Source: Candidatus Blastococcus massiliensis AP3 (GTDB lineage: Bacteria; Actinomycetota; Actinomycetes; Mycobacteriales; Geodermatophilaceae). Taken from it: a DNA stretch of 64,000 nucleotides. Position 1 is the stretch's first letter. Each line of letters starts with the position of its first letter. The stretch covers positions 959,367-1,023,366 of the forward strand of contig NZ_HG931174.1 in NCBI RefSeq assembly GCF_000582785.1, written 5' to 3'. A program made the translations under genes and the position numbers. The notes below the pieces were generated by a model that was not told where the DNA came from, did no database searches, and saw nothing but the letters and a program-made list of their open reading frames with translations. Positions 50,194 to 59,393 of the stretch are shown piece after piece.

Positions 50194-51537
50194 GTGAGGC
50201 GGGAGGCGAGCGTGCTGCACCTCGACCTCGACGCCTTCTTCGCCGCCGTCGAACAGCGGGACAAGCCCTCGTTGCGCGGACGCCCGGTGGTCGTCGGTGG
50301 TGTCGGAGGGCGCGGCGTCGTCGCCACGGCGTCCTACGAGGCGCGCGCCTACGGGGCGCGCTCGGCGATGTCGACCGCCGAGGCCCGGCGCCGCTGCCCG
50401 CCGGGGACGGCCTTCCTCGGCGGCCGGTTCGCCGCCTACCGCCGCACCTCCGACGTCGTCATGGGCCTGCTGCGGGAGGTCTCGCCGCTGGTGGAGCCGG
50501 TGTCGATCGACGAGGCCTACGTCGACCTCGCGGCCGGGGGCTGCGACGTCTCGGTCGACGGCGTCACCGAGCTGGCCCGGGACCTCAAGGCCCGCATCGC
50601 CGAGGCGACCGGGGGAGTGACCGGCTCGGTCGGCATCGGGACCTCGAAGCTCATGGCCAAGATCGGGTCGGACCTGCAGAAGCCCGACGGGCTGGTCGTC
50701 GTCCCGCCGGGGTCGGAGCTGGACGTGCTGCACCCGCTGCCGGTGACGCGGCTCGGCGGCGTGGGGCCGGCGACGGCGGAGCGGCTGCACCAGATCGGCG
50801 TCGCCACCGTCGGCGACCTCGCCGCGAAGTCGCTCCCCGACCTCGTCGCGCTGGCCGGGAAGGCGCACGGCGCGGGGCTGCACGCCCTGGCGCGGGCCGA
50901 GGACGACCGTCCGGTGGTGCCCGACCGCGAGGCGAAGTCGGTGTCGCACGAGGAGACCTTCGAGCGCGACCTCACCGACCTCGCCGTGCTGAACCGGGAG
51001 ATCGACTCGATGGCGGCCCGCGTGGGGGAGCGGCTGCGGAAGTCGGCGTTCTCCGGGCGCACGGTCACCCTCAAGCTGCGCCGCTACGACTTCACCACGA
51101 TGACCCGCTCGCAGACGCTGCCCCAGCCGACCGACGACCCCCGGCAGATCTCCGCCACCGCGCGGCGGCTGCTCGCCGAGGCGGGCACGCAGGGCGGGCT
51201 GCGGCTGCTCGGTGTGGGGGTGTCGGGGCTGTCGGTCTACGCCCAGGGCGACCTCTTCGCCGAGGACGACGACGGCTCGCCGATGGCCGCGTCGGACGAG
51301 ACGACGCCGGAGGAGGCGCCGCCGGAGCCGCCGCAGCCCGCGGACAAGCGCTGGTGGCCGGGCCAGGACGTGCGGCACGAGGAGCTCGGCGCCGGCTGGG
51401 TGTGGGGCCGCGGGCTCGGACGGGTGACCGTGCGCTTCGAGGGCCCGTCGACCGCGCCCGGCCCCGTGCGCACGCTGGCCGCCGACGACCCACTGCTCGA
51501 ACCCGCCGATCCCCCGGACTGGAGGATGCACCCATGA
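50194..51537 (+). CDS. dinB: Y-family DNA polymerase IV (DinB) with C-terminal extension
   Basis: This 447-residue error-prone translesion polymerase has catalytic acidic residues in LHLDLDAFFAAVEQ near residue 8 and VSIDEAYVDL near 104. The little-finger domain extends to about residue 345. A further 100 residues form an acidic/Pro-rich linker and a small domain (WWPGQDVRHEELGAGWVWGRG near 387) seen in some actinobacterial DinB proteins; no beta-clamp motif is obvious. The start is the GTG at 50194. There is no clear ribosome-binding site, but GACAAT lies 8 bp before it, so the message may be leaderless. It overlaps the next gene by 4 bp. Confidence 0.92.
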   Translation: MRREASVLHLDLDAFFAAVEQRDKPSLRGRPVVVGGVGGRGVVATASYEARAYGARSAMSTAEARRRCPPGTAFLGGRFAAYRRTSDVVMGLLREVSPLVEPVSIDEAYVDLAAGGCDVSVDGVTELARDLKARIAEATGGVTGSVGIGTSKLMAKIGSDLQKPDGLVVVPPGSELDVLHPLPVTRLGGVGPATAERLHQIGVATVGDLAAKSLPDLVALAGKAHGAGLHALARAEDDRPVVPDREAKSVSHEETFERDLTDLAVLNREIDSMAARVGERLRKSAFSGRTVTLKLRRYDFTTMTRSQTLPQPTDDPRQISATARRLLAEAGTQGGLRLLGVGVSGLSVYAQGDLFAEDDDGSPMAASDETTPEEAPPEPPQPADKRWWPGQDVRHEELGAGWVWGRGLGRVTVRFEGPSTAPGPVRTLAADDPLLEPADPPDWRMHP

Positions 51538-53090
51538 CTCGTTCCTGGTGGGGCTGGGGCACGACCGACAAGGCGCTCACCGACGAGGAGTGCGTCGCCC
51601 GCGCGGCGGCGCTGCCCGGGCTGCCCGACCGGCCCCGACCGGTCCCGCGGCTGGCCGACGTCGTCCTGCCCGCCTCGCGGGTGACCCCGCCGGACGGGCT
51701 ACCGGTGTCCACCGAGCACGCCGACCGGGCGTCGCACGCCTACGGCAAGGCCTACCGGGACGTCGTGCGGGCGCTGTCGGGTGAGCTGCCGGGCGCCCCG
51801 GACGCCGTCGCCCACCCCGCGGGTGAGGACGACGTCGTGCGGCTGCTCGACTGGGCGTCCTCGGCCGGCGTGGTCGTGGTGCCCTTCGGCGGCGGCAGCT
51901 CCGTCGTGGGCGGCGTCGAGTACCGCGGCGACCGGCCGTGGATGTCGATGGACCTGACCGCGCTCGACCGGGTGCTCGAGGTGGACCGGGTGAGCCGCGC
52001 GGCCCGGATCCAGGGCGGCGCGCTCGGGCCGGTGCTGGAGGAGCAGCTGCGCCCACACGGCCTGACGCTGCGCCACTTCCCGCAGAGCTTCGAGTTCTCC
52101 ACGCTCGGCGGCTGGCTGGCCACCCGGGCCGGCGGCCACTACGCCACGGTGCTCACCCACATCGACGACCTCGTCGAGTCGATGCGCGTGGTGACGCCGG
52201 TCGGCATCAGCGAGTCCTGGCGGCTGCCGGGCTCGGGCGCCGGCCCCTCGCCGGACCGCATGTTCCTCGGCTCGGAGGGCACCCTCGGCGTCATCACCGA
52301 GGCGTGGATGCGCCTGCAGGACCGGCCGGCCTTCCGCGCCTCGGCGTCGGTGACCTTCCCCGACATGACCACGGCCATCGGCGCCGTCCGGACGATCGCG
52401 CAGGCCGGCCTGCACCCGGCGAACTGCCGGCTGCTCGACGCCGGCGAGGCCGCGCTCTCCGGCGCAGCGCCGTCGGGCGGGTGCGTGCTGGTGCTGGGCG
52501 TCGAGTCGGCGGTGCACCCGGTGGACGGCCGGCTGGACGAGCTCACCGGGCTGGCGCGCGACGCCGGCGGCGTCGTCGCTCCCCGGACCGACGGCCCGCG
52601 GGACGCCGCGGCCGACGCGTGGCGCTCGTCGTTCCTGCGCGCGCCCTACTCCCGCGACGGGCTGGCCCGGATGAGCGCGATCGTGGAGACCTTCGAGACC
52701 GCGACCACGTGGGACCGCGTGGACGAGCTGTACGCGACCGTGCAGGACGAGGTCGGCGCCGCGGTGCAGCAGGTCACCGGCGCGCCCGGCCTGGTCAACT
52801 GCCGGTTCACCCACGTCTACCCCGACGGACCGGCGCCGTACTTCACCGTGGTGGGCGTCGGGCGGCCCGGCTCCGAGGTCGCCATGTGGGACGACGTCAA
52901 GACCGCCGCGACGGAGGTGCTGAGCAGGCTGCGGGCGACGGTCACCCACCACCACGCGGTCGGCCGCGACCACCGGCCCGGGTACGACCGGCAGCGCCCG
53001 GAGCCGTTCGCCGTCGCGCTGCGGGCGGCGAAGGGGGCCCTCGACCCGGCCGGCGTCCTCAACCCGGGCGTCCTCGTCGATCCCGTGTAG
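51534..53090 (+). CDS. FAD-binding oxidase (alkylglycerone-phosphate synthase-like)
   Basis: This 518-residue flavoprotein has the FAD_binding_4 (PCMH) domain. VVPFGGGSSVVGGVEY near residues 115-130 binds the pyrophosphate, and FSTLGGWLATRAGGHYATVLTHIDDLVESM lies near 185. GSEGTLGVITEAWMRLQ near 245 closes the flavin site, and the FAD_oxidase_C part (THVYPDGPAPYFTVVG, RDHRPGY) follows. This combination matches AGPS-like oxidases such as those in mycobacteria. The electron donor is unknown. The start is the ATG at 51534, coupled to dinB by a 4-bp overlap. Confidence 0.88.
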   Translation: MTRSWWGWGTTDKALTDEECVARAAALPGLPDRPRPVPRLADVVLPASRVTPPDGLPVSTEHADRASHAYGKAYRDVVRALSGELPGAPDAVAHPAGEDDVVRLLDWASSAGVVVVPFGGGSSVVGGVEYRGDRPWMSMDLTALDRVLEVDRVSRAARIQGGALGPVLEEQLRPHGLTLRHFPQSFEFSTLGGWLATRAGGHYATVLTHIDDLVESMRVVTPVGISESWRLPGSGAGPSPDRMFLGSEGTLGVITEAWMRLQDRPAFRASASVTFPDMTTAIGAVRTIAQAGLHPANCRLLDAGEAALSGAAPSGGCVLVLGVESAVHPVDGRLDELTGLARDAGGVVAPRTDGPRDAAADAWRSSFLRAPYSRDGLARMSAIVETFETATTWDRVDELYATVQDEVGAAVQQVTGAPGLVNCRFTHVYPDGPAPYFTVVGVGRPGSEVAMWDDVKTAATEVLSRLRATVTHHHAVGRDHRPGYDRQRPEPFAVALRAAKGALDPAGVLNPGVLVDPV

Positions 53091-53100
53091 AACTGCGGGC

Positions 53101-53706
53101 GTGACCGAGCAGAGCGCATGGGTCCGGATGACCCAGGAGGACCCGGAGCACTCGGCTGCCTACGTGCAGCGGTTCCGCACGCTGGCCGGGCAGGGGATGG
53201 ACATCGTCGGCGAGGCGCGCCTGGTCGACGCGATGCTGCCGCGCGGCTCGCGGGTGCTGGACGCGGGCTGCGGGCCGGGCCGGGTGGGGGCGTTCCTCGC
53301 CGAGGTCGGGCACGACGTGGTGGGCGTCGACGTCGACCCGGTGCTCATCGCGGCCGCGGAGGAGGACCATCCCGGGCCACGCTGGCTGGTCGGCGACCTG
53401 GCCGAGCTGGACCTGCCCGCCCGCGGCATCCCGGAGCCGTTCGACGCGATCGTCTGCGCCGGCAACGTCATGACCTTCCTGGCGGTGAGCACCCGGCGCG
53501 AGGTGCTGCTGCGGCTGCGCGCGCACGTGGCGGGCGACGGACGCGCGGTGATCGGGTTCGGGGCCGGCCGCGGCTACGAGTTCGACGACTTCCTGACCGA
53601 CGCCTCGGCGACCGGCTGGGCACCCGACCTGCTGCTCTCCACCTGGGACCTTCGGCCGTTCACGCCGAACGCCGACTTCCTCGTGGCGGTGCTGCGGCCC
53701 GCCTGA
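53101..53706 (+). CDS. Class I SAM-dependent methyltransferase
   Basis: This 201-residue Rossmann-fold methyltransferase has motif I VLDAGCGPGRVGAFLAEVG near residues 50-68, acidic motif II VVGVDVDPVLIAAA, and the post-II IVCAGNVMTFL near 120. The substrate is unknown. The start is the GTG at 53101, 10 bp after the FAD oxidase stop. It is the third gene of the dinB-oxidase-methyltransferase operon and converges on the toroid-like protein gene, with 7 bp between stops. Confidence 0.88.
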   Translation: MTEQSAWVRMTQEDPEHSAAYVQRFRTLAGQGMDIVGEARLVDAMLPRGSRVLDAGCGPGRVGAFLAEVGHDVVGVDVDPVLIAAAEEDHPGPRWLVGDLAELDLPARGIPEPFDAIVCAGNVMTFLAVSTRREVLLRLRAHVAGDGRAVIGFGAGRGYEFDDFLTDASATGWAPDLLLSTWDLRPFTPNADFLVAVLRPA

Positions 53707-53713
53707 TTCGCGG

Positions 53714-54610
53714 TCAGAGCCGGCCGTTGGCGCGCAGCAGAACGAGCGCGTTCACCGTCCGGTGGCCGCGCCACTCCAGCGCCGCCGCGGGGGACCAGCT
53801 GTCGAAGTCGACGGTCCAGCCGCCGTCGGCCTGCTGCCCCGCGGCCAGCCGGTCCAGCTCCGCCTCGACGACGGCCGGCGTGAAGAGCTCCCGGGCCGGG
53901 CCGCCCGGGAGCGGGGCGAAGTCCAGCGGCCGCATGAACTCGCCCTCCGCCCCGCCGGCCACGTGCAGCAGCCCGTCGGCGGGGACGAGCGGGCGCAGCC
54001 GGTCCAGCAGGGCCGCCGCGTCGTCGGACGCCGCACCGGTCCGCCCGGCCGCGTCGAGGAACTGCACCGCGAAGGCCAGCTCCATGGCGTTCGTCCCCGG
54101 CCCCAGTCCGCGCGCCGCCTGGAGGCAGTACGCGGTCGCCCGCGAGAGCCAGGGAGAACCGGCCACCGCCGGGTCGGCCTCCGCCAGCCGGTGAGCCGTC
54201 GCGGCGACGACGGCCGTGATCTGCAGCGAGGAACGCGTCGGGTCGGCCTGCGTCCAGAACGGAGCGCACGCCGCGGGGTCGGGCACCGGGAGCGCGAAGG
54301 GCAGGCCGCCGTCGGGCAACGACACCGCCGCCAACCAGTCGCACACCTCCGCCGCGCGCGCCGTCGTCGCCGGCGTCAGGTCGGCGAACGCCTCCAGCGC
54401 GTGCAGCGCTCCCCCCGGCTGACTGGTCCCCGACCGCAGGTCCGGCTCCAGGCCCCAGCCGTAGCCGCCGTCGTCGTTGCGGTAGGCGTCGACGGCCGCG
54501 ACGACGGCGTCCGGGCTCCCCCCGCCGGTCAGCAGCTCGAAGCGGCGGCGGTCGAGCACCCGCCCGGCCGAGGCGAGGAACGCGGCCGCCCCCGGCACGT
54601 CCACGGTCAC
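53714..54610 (-). CDS. Alpha/alpha-toroid (squalene-cyclase-like) protein, unknown function
   Basis: This 298-residue soluble protein has repeated YRNDDGGYGWG, LPDGGLPFALP and QQADGGWTVDFDSW segments, spaced as in the QW-type repeats of prenyltransferases, terpene cyclases and other alpha/alpha toroids. The catalytic DxDD of cyclases is not evident, so it may only share the fold. The start is the GTG at 54610, overlapping the stop of the PucR-type regulator gene by 4 bp. It is therefore co-expressed with that regulator. Confidence 0.65.
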   Translation of the reverse strand: MTVDVPGAAAFLASAGRVLDRRRFELLTGGGSPDAVVAAVDAYRNDDGGYGWGLEPDLRSGTSQPGGALHALEAFADLTPATTARAAEVCDWLAAVSLPDGGLPFALPVPDPAACAPFWTQADPTRSSLQITAVVAATAHRLAEADPAVAGSPWLSRATAYCLQAARGLGPGTNAMELAFAVQFLDAAGRTGAASDDAAALLDRLRPLVPADGLLHVAGGAEGEFMRPLDFAPLPGGPARELFTPAVVEAELDRLAAGQQADGGWTVDFDSWSPAAALEWRGHRTVNALVLLRANGRL

Positions 54611-55788
54611 GGCTCGACCGCCAGGGCCAGGACCAGCTCCAGGACGGTGCGCGGGTCCTCCAACCGCGCCCCGTAGAGCTCTCGCAGCTGGCCCATCCGG
54701 TACCGCACCGTCTGCGGGTGGACGAACAGCTCGGCGGCGACGGCGTCCCGCCGCCCCTGGTGCAGCAGCCAGGACCGCAGGGTCTCGGTCAGCTTCTCGC
54801 GGGCGCTCTCGCTCAGGTCGGCCAGCGGCGCCAGCGCCTGCGTGCGCAGGTCGGCCAGCGCCGTCTCGTCGGCACGGAGCACCAGCTCGGTCAGCCGGGC
54901 CTCGGTGTCCAGCGGGCTGCGGTCGTCGGTCGTCAGCCCGAGCTGCCGGGCCCGCAGCGCCCGCGCGTAGGAGCCCTGGACGTCGTCCCACGGGCGCGCG
55001 GGGCCGATGACGGCCTCGGTCTCCCGCAGGGACCGCATCAGCGCCGGCCGGGAACGGCCCTCGGCGTCCGGGACGAGCAGCGCCACGAGCTCACCGGAGT
55101 CCTCGGGGCCCGGCACCTCGTCGGTGGACCGCAGCGTCCGGGGGTCCAGCGCGGCCAGCGCGGTGCGCACCCGGGGCTCGGGGACGATCACCGCGGTCAG
55201 CGTCCGCGGCAGCGTCCAGTCGGCCCGCTCGGCGGCCGCCTCCTTGTCCTCGCGCGGGCCGCGGCGGAGCAGCAGGTCGGCCAGCCGCTCCCGGTAGCGC
55301 TCCCGGACGCGGCCGCTGGTGGCCAGCTCGTCGCTGTGGCCCGCCACGCTCGCCGCCGAGAGCTGGTCGATGTAGGCGAAGACCAGCTCCGCGAAGTGGG
55401 CCAGCTGCTCGGCCGACAGCCCCGCGCGAACACCGCTGTCGGCCATGAGCCGCCAGGACACGCGCGCCCCGACCCGGTAGGCGCCCAGCAGCGCGTCCAT
55501 CGACCGGCCGCTGCGGGCCTCACCGCGGCCCAGCGCGTAGGCGCCGTCGAGCGCGGGCTGGATGGGCGTGCTGGCGTCCCCCCCGCCTCCGGTCGAGGCG
55601 AGCACGAGGAAACCGCCGAGGGCCAGCTGGACGGCGTTCTCGATCGTGCGGCCCATCTCGCCGCTGAACGCGTCGGCGTAGCTGGGCACCTCGACGACGA
55701 TCGCGGCGACGGTCCGCTCGGCCACCGACGGCAGCTCCTCGCGCATCGCGTCGGCGACGGCGGGCGGTAGGCCGAGCTCCACGTCCAT
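54607..55788 (-). CDS. PucR/CdaR-type transcriptional regulator
   Basis: This 393-residue regulator has an N-terminal helical sensor region, a GGDEF-like but degenerate middle (about 190-300), and a C-terminal HTH_30 domain. That domain has LTETLRSWLLHQGRRDAVAAEL near 340 and FVHPQTVRYRMGQLRELYG near 362, the PucR signature. The start is the ATG at 55788. It is divergent from the ferredoxin reductase-desaturase pair, 92 bp apart, and so is a good candidate to regulate fatty-acid desaturation. The effector is unknown. Confidence 0.9.
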   Translation of the reverse strand: MDVELGLPPAVADAMREELPSVAERTVAAIVVEVPSYADAFSGEMGRTIENAVQLALGGFLVLASTGGGGDASTPIQPALDGAYALGRGEARSGRSMDALLGAYRVGARVSWRLMADSGVRAGLSAEQLAHFAELVFAYIDQLSAASVAGHSDELATSGRVRERYRERLADLLLRRGPREDKEAAAERADWTLPRTLTAVIVPEPRVRTALAALDPRTLRSTDEVPGPEDSGELVALLVPDAEGRSRPALMRSLRETEAVIGPARPWDDVQGSYARALRARQLGLTTDDRSPLDTEARLTELVLRADETALADLRTQALAPLADLSESAREKLTETLRSWLLHQGRRDAVAAELFVHPQTVRYRMGQLRELYGARLEDPRTVLELVLALAVEP

Positions 55789-55880
55789 GTCGCCCCTCTT
55801 GTTCGCAGGGAACAGAACATAGCCGCTGATTCACGTCCGGCACACAGGTATCTGACCCTCGAGTTGGACAACCTCTAGAT

Positions 55881-56984
55881 ATGACGACGACCGTTCCCCG
55901 CCCGAACTCGGTGCGGTCGCCCCTGGGCTCCTTGCGCGACCGGGCCCTGCGACTGGCCGAGATGGTGACCACGCCGCTGCTGCCCGTGGACTACCTCGAC
56001 CTGTTCGACCCGCTCCGCTCCGGTGCTGCCCTGCGCGGCCGGATCGAGGCCGTGCTCCCCGAGACGCGGGACGCGGCGAGCATCGTCATCCGCCCCGGCA
56101 AGGACTGGCTGCCGCACCGCCCGGGCCAGTACGTGCGCATCGGGATCGACATCGACGGGGTGCGCCAGTGGCGCGCCTACTCGATCACCTCGGTGCTCGA
56201 CCGCGCCGACGGCTGCTTCACCGTCACCGTGAAGGCCATCCCGGACGGGAAGGTCAGCAACCACCTGGTGCACCGCGCGAAGCCGGGCACGATCATCCAG
56301 CTCGACCAGGCGACCGGTGACTTCTGCCTGCCCGAGGAGACGCCCGAGAAGGCGCTCTTCGTCACGGCCGGCTCCGGCATCACGCCGGTCATGGGCATCC
56401 TGCGCAACTCCGCCGAGCAGCTCACCGACACCGTCCTGGTGCACTCGGCACCCACCGCCGACGACGTCGTCTTCGGGCCCGAGCTGCGCCAGATGGCCGC
56501 CGAGGGCCGCATCCGGTTGATCGAGCAGCACACCGACAGCGCCGGGATGCTCGACGCCCGGTCCATCGCCGAGCTGGTCCCCGACCTGCACGAGCGCGCC
56601 ACCTGGGCCTGCGGTCCGGTCGGCATGCTCGAGGCCCTGGAGGAGCAATGGGCGTCGGCCGGCATCGCCGACCGCCTGTACACCGAGCGTTTCCGGCCGC
56701 GGATCCTCGTCACCGGCGAGGGCGGCACCGTCACGTTCACCAAGAACGGCACCACCGTCGAGGCCGACGGCGCGACGCCGATCCTCGACGCCGCCGAGGA
56801 CGCCGGCGTCCTCATGCCCAGCGGCTGCCGCATGGGCATCTGCTACGGCTGCGTCCTCCCGCTGCGCGAGGGCGTCGTGCGCGACCTGCGCAACGGCGAG
56901 ACGACCATCGCCGCCCCCGGCGACGGCGTCCTCATCCAGACCTGCATCAGCGCCGCCGCCGGCGCCTGCGACATCGACCACTGA
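55881..56984 (+). CDS. Ferredoxin reductase with C-terminal 2Fe-2S domain (desaturase electron donor)
   Basis: This 367-residue protein has an FAD-binding barrel (about 50-150, WRAYSITS motif near 96), an NAD(P)-binding domain (about 155-275, FVTAGSGITPVMGIL and ACGPVGMLEAL) and a plant-type 2Fe-2S domain with CRMGICYGC near 316 and a late Cys in QTCISAA. It is the same layout as mycobacterial Rv3230c, which reduces the DesA3 stearoyl-CoA desaturase. The start is the ATG at 55881, without a clear ribosome-binding site. The desaturase gene follows after 25 bp. Confidence 0.92.
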   Translation: MTTTVPRPNSVRSPLGSLRDRALRLAEMVTTPLLPVDYLDLFDPLRSGAALRGRIEAVLPETRDAASIVIRPGKDWLPHRPGQYVRIGIDIDGVRQWRAYSITSVLDRADGCFTVTVKAIPDGKVSNHLVHRAKPGTIIQLDQATGDFCLPEETPEKALFVTAGSGITPVMGILRNSAEQLTDTVLVHSAPTADDVVFGPELRQMAAEGRIRLIEQHTDSAGMLDARSIAELVPDLHERATWACGPVGMLEALEEQWASAGIADRLYTERFRPRILVTGEGGTVTFTKNGTTVEADGATPILDAAEDAGVLMPSGCRMGICYGCVLPLREGVVRDLRNGETTIAAPGDGVLIQTCISAAAGACDIDH

Positions 56985-57009
56985 CCGACCCGAGACAAGG
57001 AGCCGGACG

Positions 57010-58212
57010 TTGACTGCCCTGCAGAAGAAGCCCGAGAACCCGATCGCCCACCTCTCCGCCGAGGACATCGAGCTCATCGGCAAGGAGCTCGACACCATCC
57101 GCCAGGAGGTGCGCGACAGCCTCGGTGAGGACGACGCCGCCTACATCCGCAAGGTGATCGACACCCAGCGCAAGATCGAGCTGGGCAGCCGCGCCGTCCT
57201 GCTGGCGTCGTTCTTCCCGCCGGCCTGGCTCGTCGGCACCGTCGGCCTGTCGGTCGCCAAGATCCTCGAGAACATGGAGATCGGGCACAACATCCTGCAC
57301 GGCCAGTGGGACTGGATGCGCGACCCGAAGATCCACTCGACGACGTGGGAGTGGGACAGCGCCAGCCCGGCCGACCAGTGGAAGCACTCGCACAACGAGC
57401 TGCACCACACGTACACGAACGTCATCGGCAAGGACAACGACCTCGGCTACGGCATCATGCGCGTCGACGAGGACCAGCCGTGGCACCCGCTGTACCTGGG
57501 TCAGCCGCTGTGGAACTTCGTCAACGCCTGCTTCTTCGAGTACGGCATCGCGGCGTACGACCTGGAGCTGGGCAAGAACCTGGCCTCCAAGCGCCGCCGC
57601 AACGACCCGGAGTTCCGGGCCCGCGCCAAGCAGGTCGGGCAGAAGATCCGCAAGCAGGCCACCAAGGACTACCTGGTGCACCCGGCCCTCTCGGGCCCCT
57701 CGTTCCTGCCGACGCTGGCCGCCAACTTCACCGCCAACGTGGTGCGCAACCTGTGGTCGCACTCGGTGATCATGTGCGGGCACTTCCCCGAGGGCGTCGA
57801 GACCTTCGAGAAGACGTCGATCGACGGCGAGACCCGCGGCGAGTGGTACCTGCGCCAGATGCTCGGCTCGGCCAACATCTCCGGTAGCAAGGCCATGCAC
57901 ATCATGACCGGCAACCTGAGCCACCAGGTCGAGCACCACCTGTTCCCCGACCTGCCCAGCAACCGGTACGCCGAGATCGCGCCGCGGGTGAAGGACATCT
58001 TCGACCGCTACGGCCTCACCTACCACTCCGCTCCGCTGCCGCAGCAGGTCGCGTCGGCCTGGCACAAGGTGATCCGCCTGTCGCTGCCCAACGACTGGCT
58101 GGCCGAGACCACCCCCAAGAACCTGCCCTCCCAGCTGGGCAAGCTCTGGAAGATGACCACGGGCGGCAAGAAGGTGCGCCGCGCGATGCAGCAGCGCCCC
58201 GTCGCCGCCTGA
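57010..58212 (+). CDS. Membrane acyl-CoA desaturase (DesA3-like)
   Basis: This 400-residue integral membrane di-iron desaturase has all three histidine boxes: HNILHGQ near residue 98, HSHNELHH near 128 and HQVEHHLFP near 306. Hydrophobic segments lie near 60-85 and 240-260. It would introduce a delta-9 type double bond into long-chain acyl-CoA, with electrons from the reductase encoded just upstream. The start is a TTG at 57010, 7 bp after AAGGAG; no ATG or GTG lies at a suitable distance. A strong hairpin follows the stop. Confidence 0.92.
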   Translation: MTALQKKPENPIAHLSAEDIELIGKELDTIRQEVRDSLGEDDAAYIRKVIDTQRKIELGSRAVLLASFFPPAWLVGTVGLSVAKILENMEIGHNILHGQWDWMRDPKIHSTTWEWDSASPADQWKHSHNELHHTYTNVIGKDNDLGYGIMRVDEDQPWHPLYLGQPLWNFVNACFFEYGIAAYDLELGKNLASKRRRNDPEFRARAKQVGQKIRKQATKDYLVHPALSGPSFLPTLAANFTANVVRNLWSHSVIMCGHFPEGVETFEKTSIDGETRGEWYLRQMLGSANISGSKAMHIMTGNLSHQVEHHLFPDLPSNRYAEIAPRVKDIFDRYGLTYHSAPLPQQVASAWHKVIRLSLPNDWLAETTPKNLPSQLGKLWKMTTGGKKVRRAMQQRPVAA

Positions 58213-58234
58213 CCCCGCCGGTCCGCCGGACCGT

Positions 58235-58283
58235 TGAACCCGAGAGGCCCAGAACCGTCCTGGTTCTGGGCCTCTCGGGTTCA
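58235..58283. terminator. Strong bidirectional hairpin terminator
   Basis: A perfect 22-bp stem (58235-58256 with 58262-58283) has a 5-base loop, between the desaturase stop and the stop of the convergent DUF2804 gene. It is the longest perfect stem with a loop that I found in the window. Confidence 0.92.
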
Positions 58284-58294
58284 CTGCTCCCCTG

Positions 58295-59281
58295 CTACCA
58301 GCGCTGGCGGGCCTCCTCGGCCCAGCCGACCAGACCGGCGAGGTCGACCCGCTCGCCGTCGTCCGTCGTCGCCCAGCCGCTGAACTCCCCGAAGCACTGG
58401 TGGGTCTCGGAGCCCACGATGCCGAGGTTGGTCCGTGAAGGCCGCTCGTGGAAGGGGTGGAACCGCGCGTCCACCGTCGCGCCGCTGATCCGCCAGGGGC
58501 GCTGCCAGTCGGTGCGGTCGTACTCCCAGGACAGCTCCTCGCCGATCTTGTGCATTCGGCCTTCGACCAGCACCGCGTTCTCCGTGGAGCCCGTTCCGTC
58601 GGTCCACTTCCCACCGAGCTGGATGCCCCGGCCACCCGCGCCGCTGCCGGCCGCCCAGTTCCAGGTCATCCGGTAGGGCCAGCGCCCCCGGCCGTGGTCG
58701 AGGACGGCGAACGAGTCGGACTCCTGCAGCGTCGTCTCCTGGCCGCGCACGACGAGCCGACCGCTGACCGGGAGGGCGACGTCCTTGACGGTGTACTGGA
58801 AACGCCGGTCGCTCCAGGGCACCACCACGCCCATGGACTCGTGCTCCGGGTCGCGTCGCACGACCACGTCCAGCTCGACGTCGGGGGCGCTCACCCGCAG
58901 CCGGGTGCCGTTCCCGTCGGTGTCGAACTGCAGGCTGAGCCCGCCGTGCTGCGCCCGAGCCGAGCCCGGCCCGCAGTGGGCGGGCATCCGGACGCCCCGC
59001 GCCAGCGGCTCGATGGCCCCCCGGTCGGTCTCCTCCCCGGTGCGGCGGTCCAGGACGTAGATCCCGTGCACGCCGGCGTAGTCGATCGAGGAGAGCACGG
59101 TGCCGACGACGTGGGTGGGCGTGACGATGCCCCAGTACTCCCAGCGCTTCGTCCGCCCCCACCCGCGCAGGTTGGCGCGGTGCTGGGGGTGACGGGTCCA
59201 GCCCACGGCTGCCGGGTTCAGCCGCCCGTCGGGGAGACACAGCTCGACCGGCTCGGTGATCTCACGCTCGGTGGTGGGCAT
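58295..59281 (-). CDS. DUF2804 domain-containing protein
   Basis: This 328-residue soluble protein fits the DUF2804 family across its length. Examples are GRTKRWEYWGIVTPTHVVG near residues 42-60, DYAGVHGIYVLDR, LDHGRGRWPYRMTWNWAAG near 194 and a late HQCFGEFSGW. The family has a lipocalin-like beta-rich look and no known biochemical role. The start is the ATG at 59281. A parS-like sequence, TGTTTCCCGTGGAACC, lies upstream at 59314-59329. Confidence 0.85.
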   Translation of the reverse strand: MPTTEREITEPVELCLPDGRLNPAAVGWTRHPQHRANLRGWGRTKRWEYWGIVTPTHVVGTVLSSIDYAGVHGIYVLDRRTGEETDRGAIEPLARGVRMPAHCGPGSARAQHGGLSLQFDTDGNGTRLRVSAPDVELDVVVRRDPEHESMGVVVPWSDRRFQYTVKDVALPVSGRLVVRGQETTLQESDSFAVLDHGRGRWPYRMTWNWAAGSGAGGRGIQLGGKWTDGTGSTENAVLVEGRMHKIGEELSWEYDRTDWQRPWRISGATVDARFHPFHERPSRTNLGIVGSETHQCFGEFSGWATTDDGERVDLAGLVGWAEEARQRW

Positions 59282-59313
59282 CGCCGCAGGTTAGCGGCCC
59301 GTTCGGCGGCCGA

Positions 59314-59329
59314 TGTTTCCCGTGGAACC
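59314..59329. other. Degenerate parS-like site
   Basis: TGTTTCCCGTGGAACC agrees with the general parS consensus TGTTTCACGTGAAACA at 13 of 16 positions. It lies in the non-coding gap between the DUF2804 and SnoaL-like genes, 32 bp before the DUF2804 start. Confidence 0.35.
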
Positions 59330-59393
59330 GCCCGCTGTCAGCGGAGGGCCGGGGAGCGGAGGTGCCACCAACCGGGCGGGGCCAGCCGGTTCG

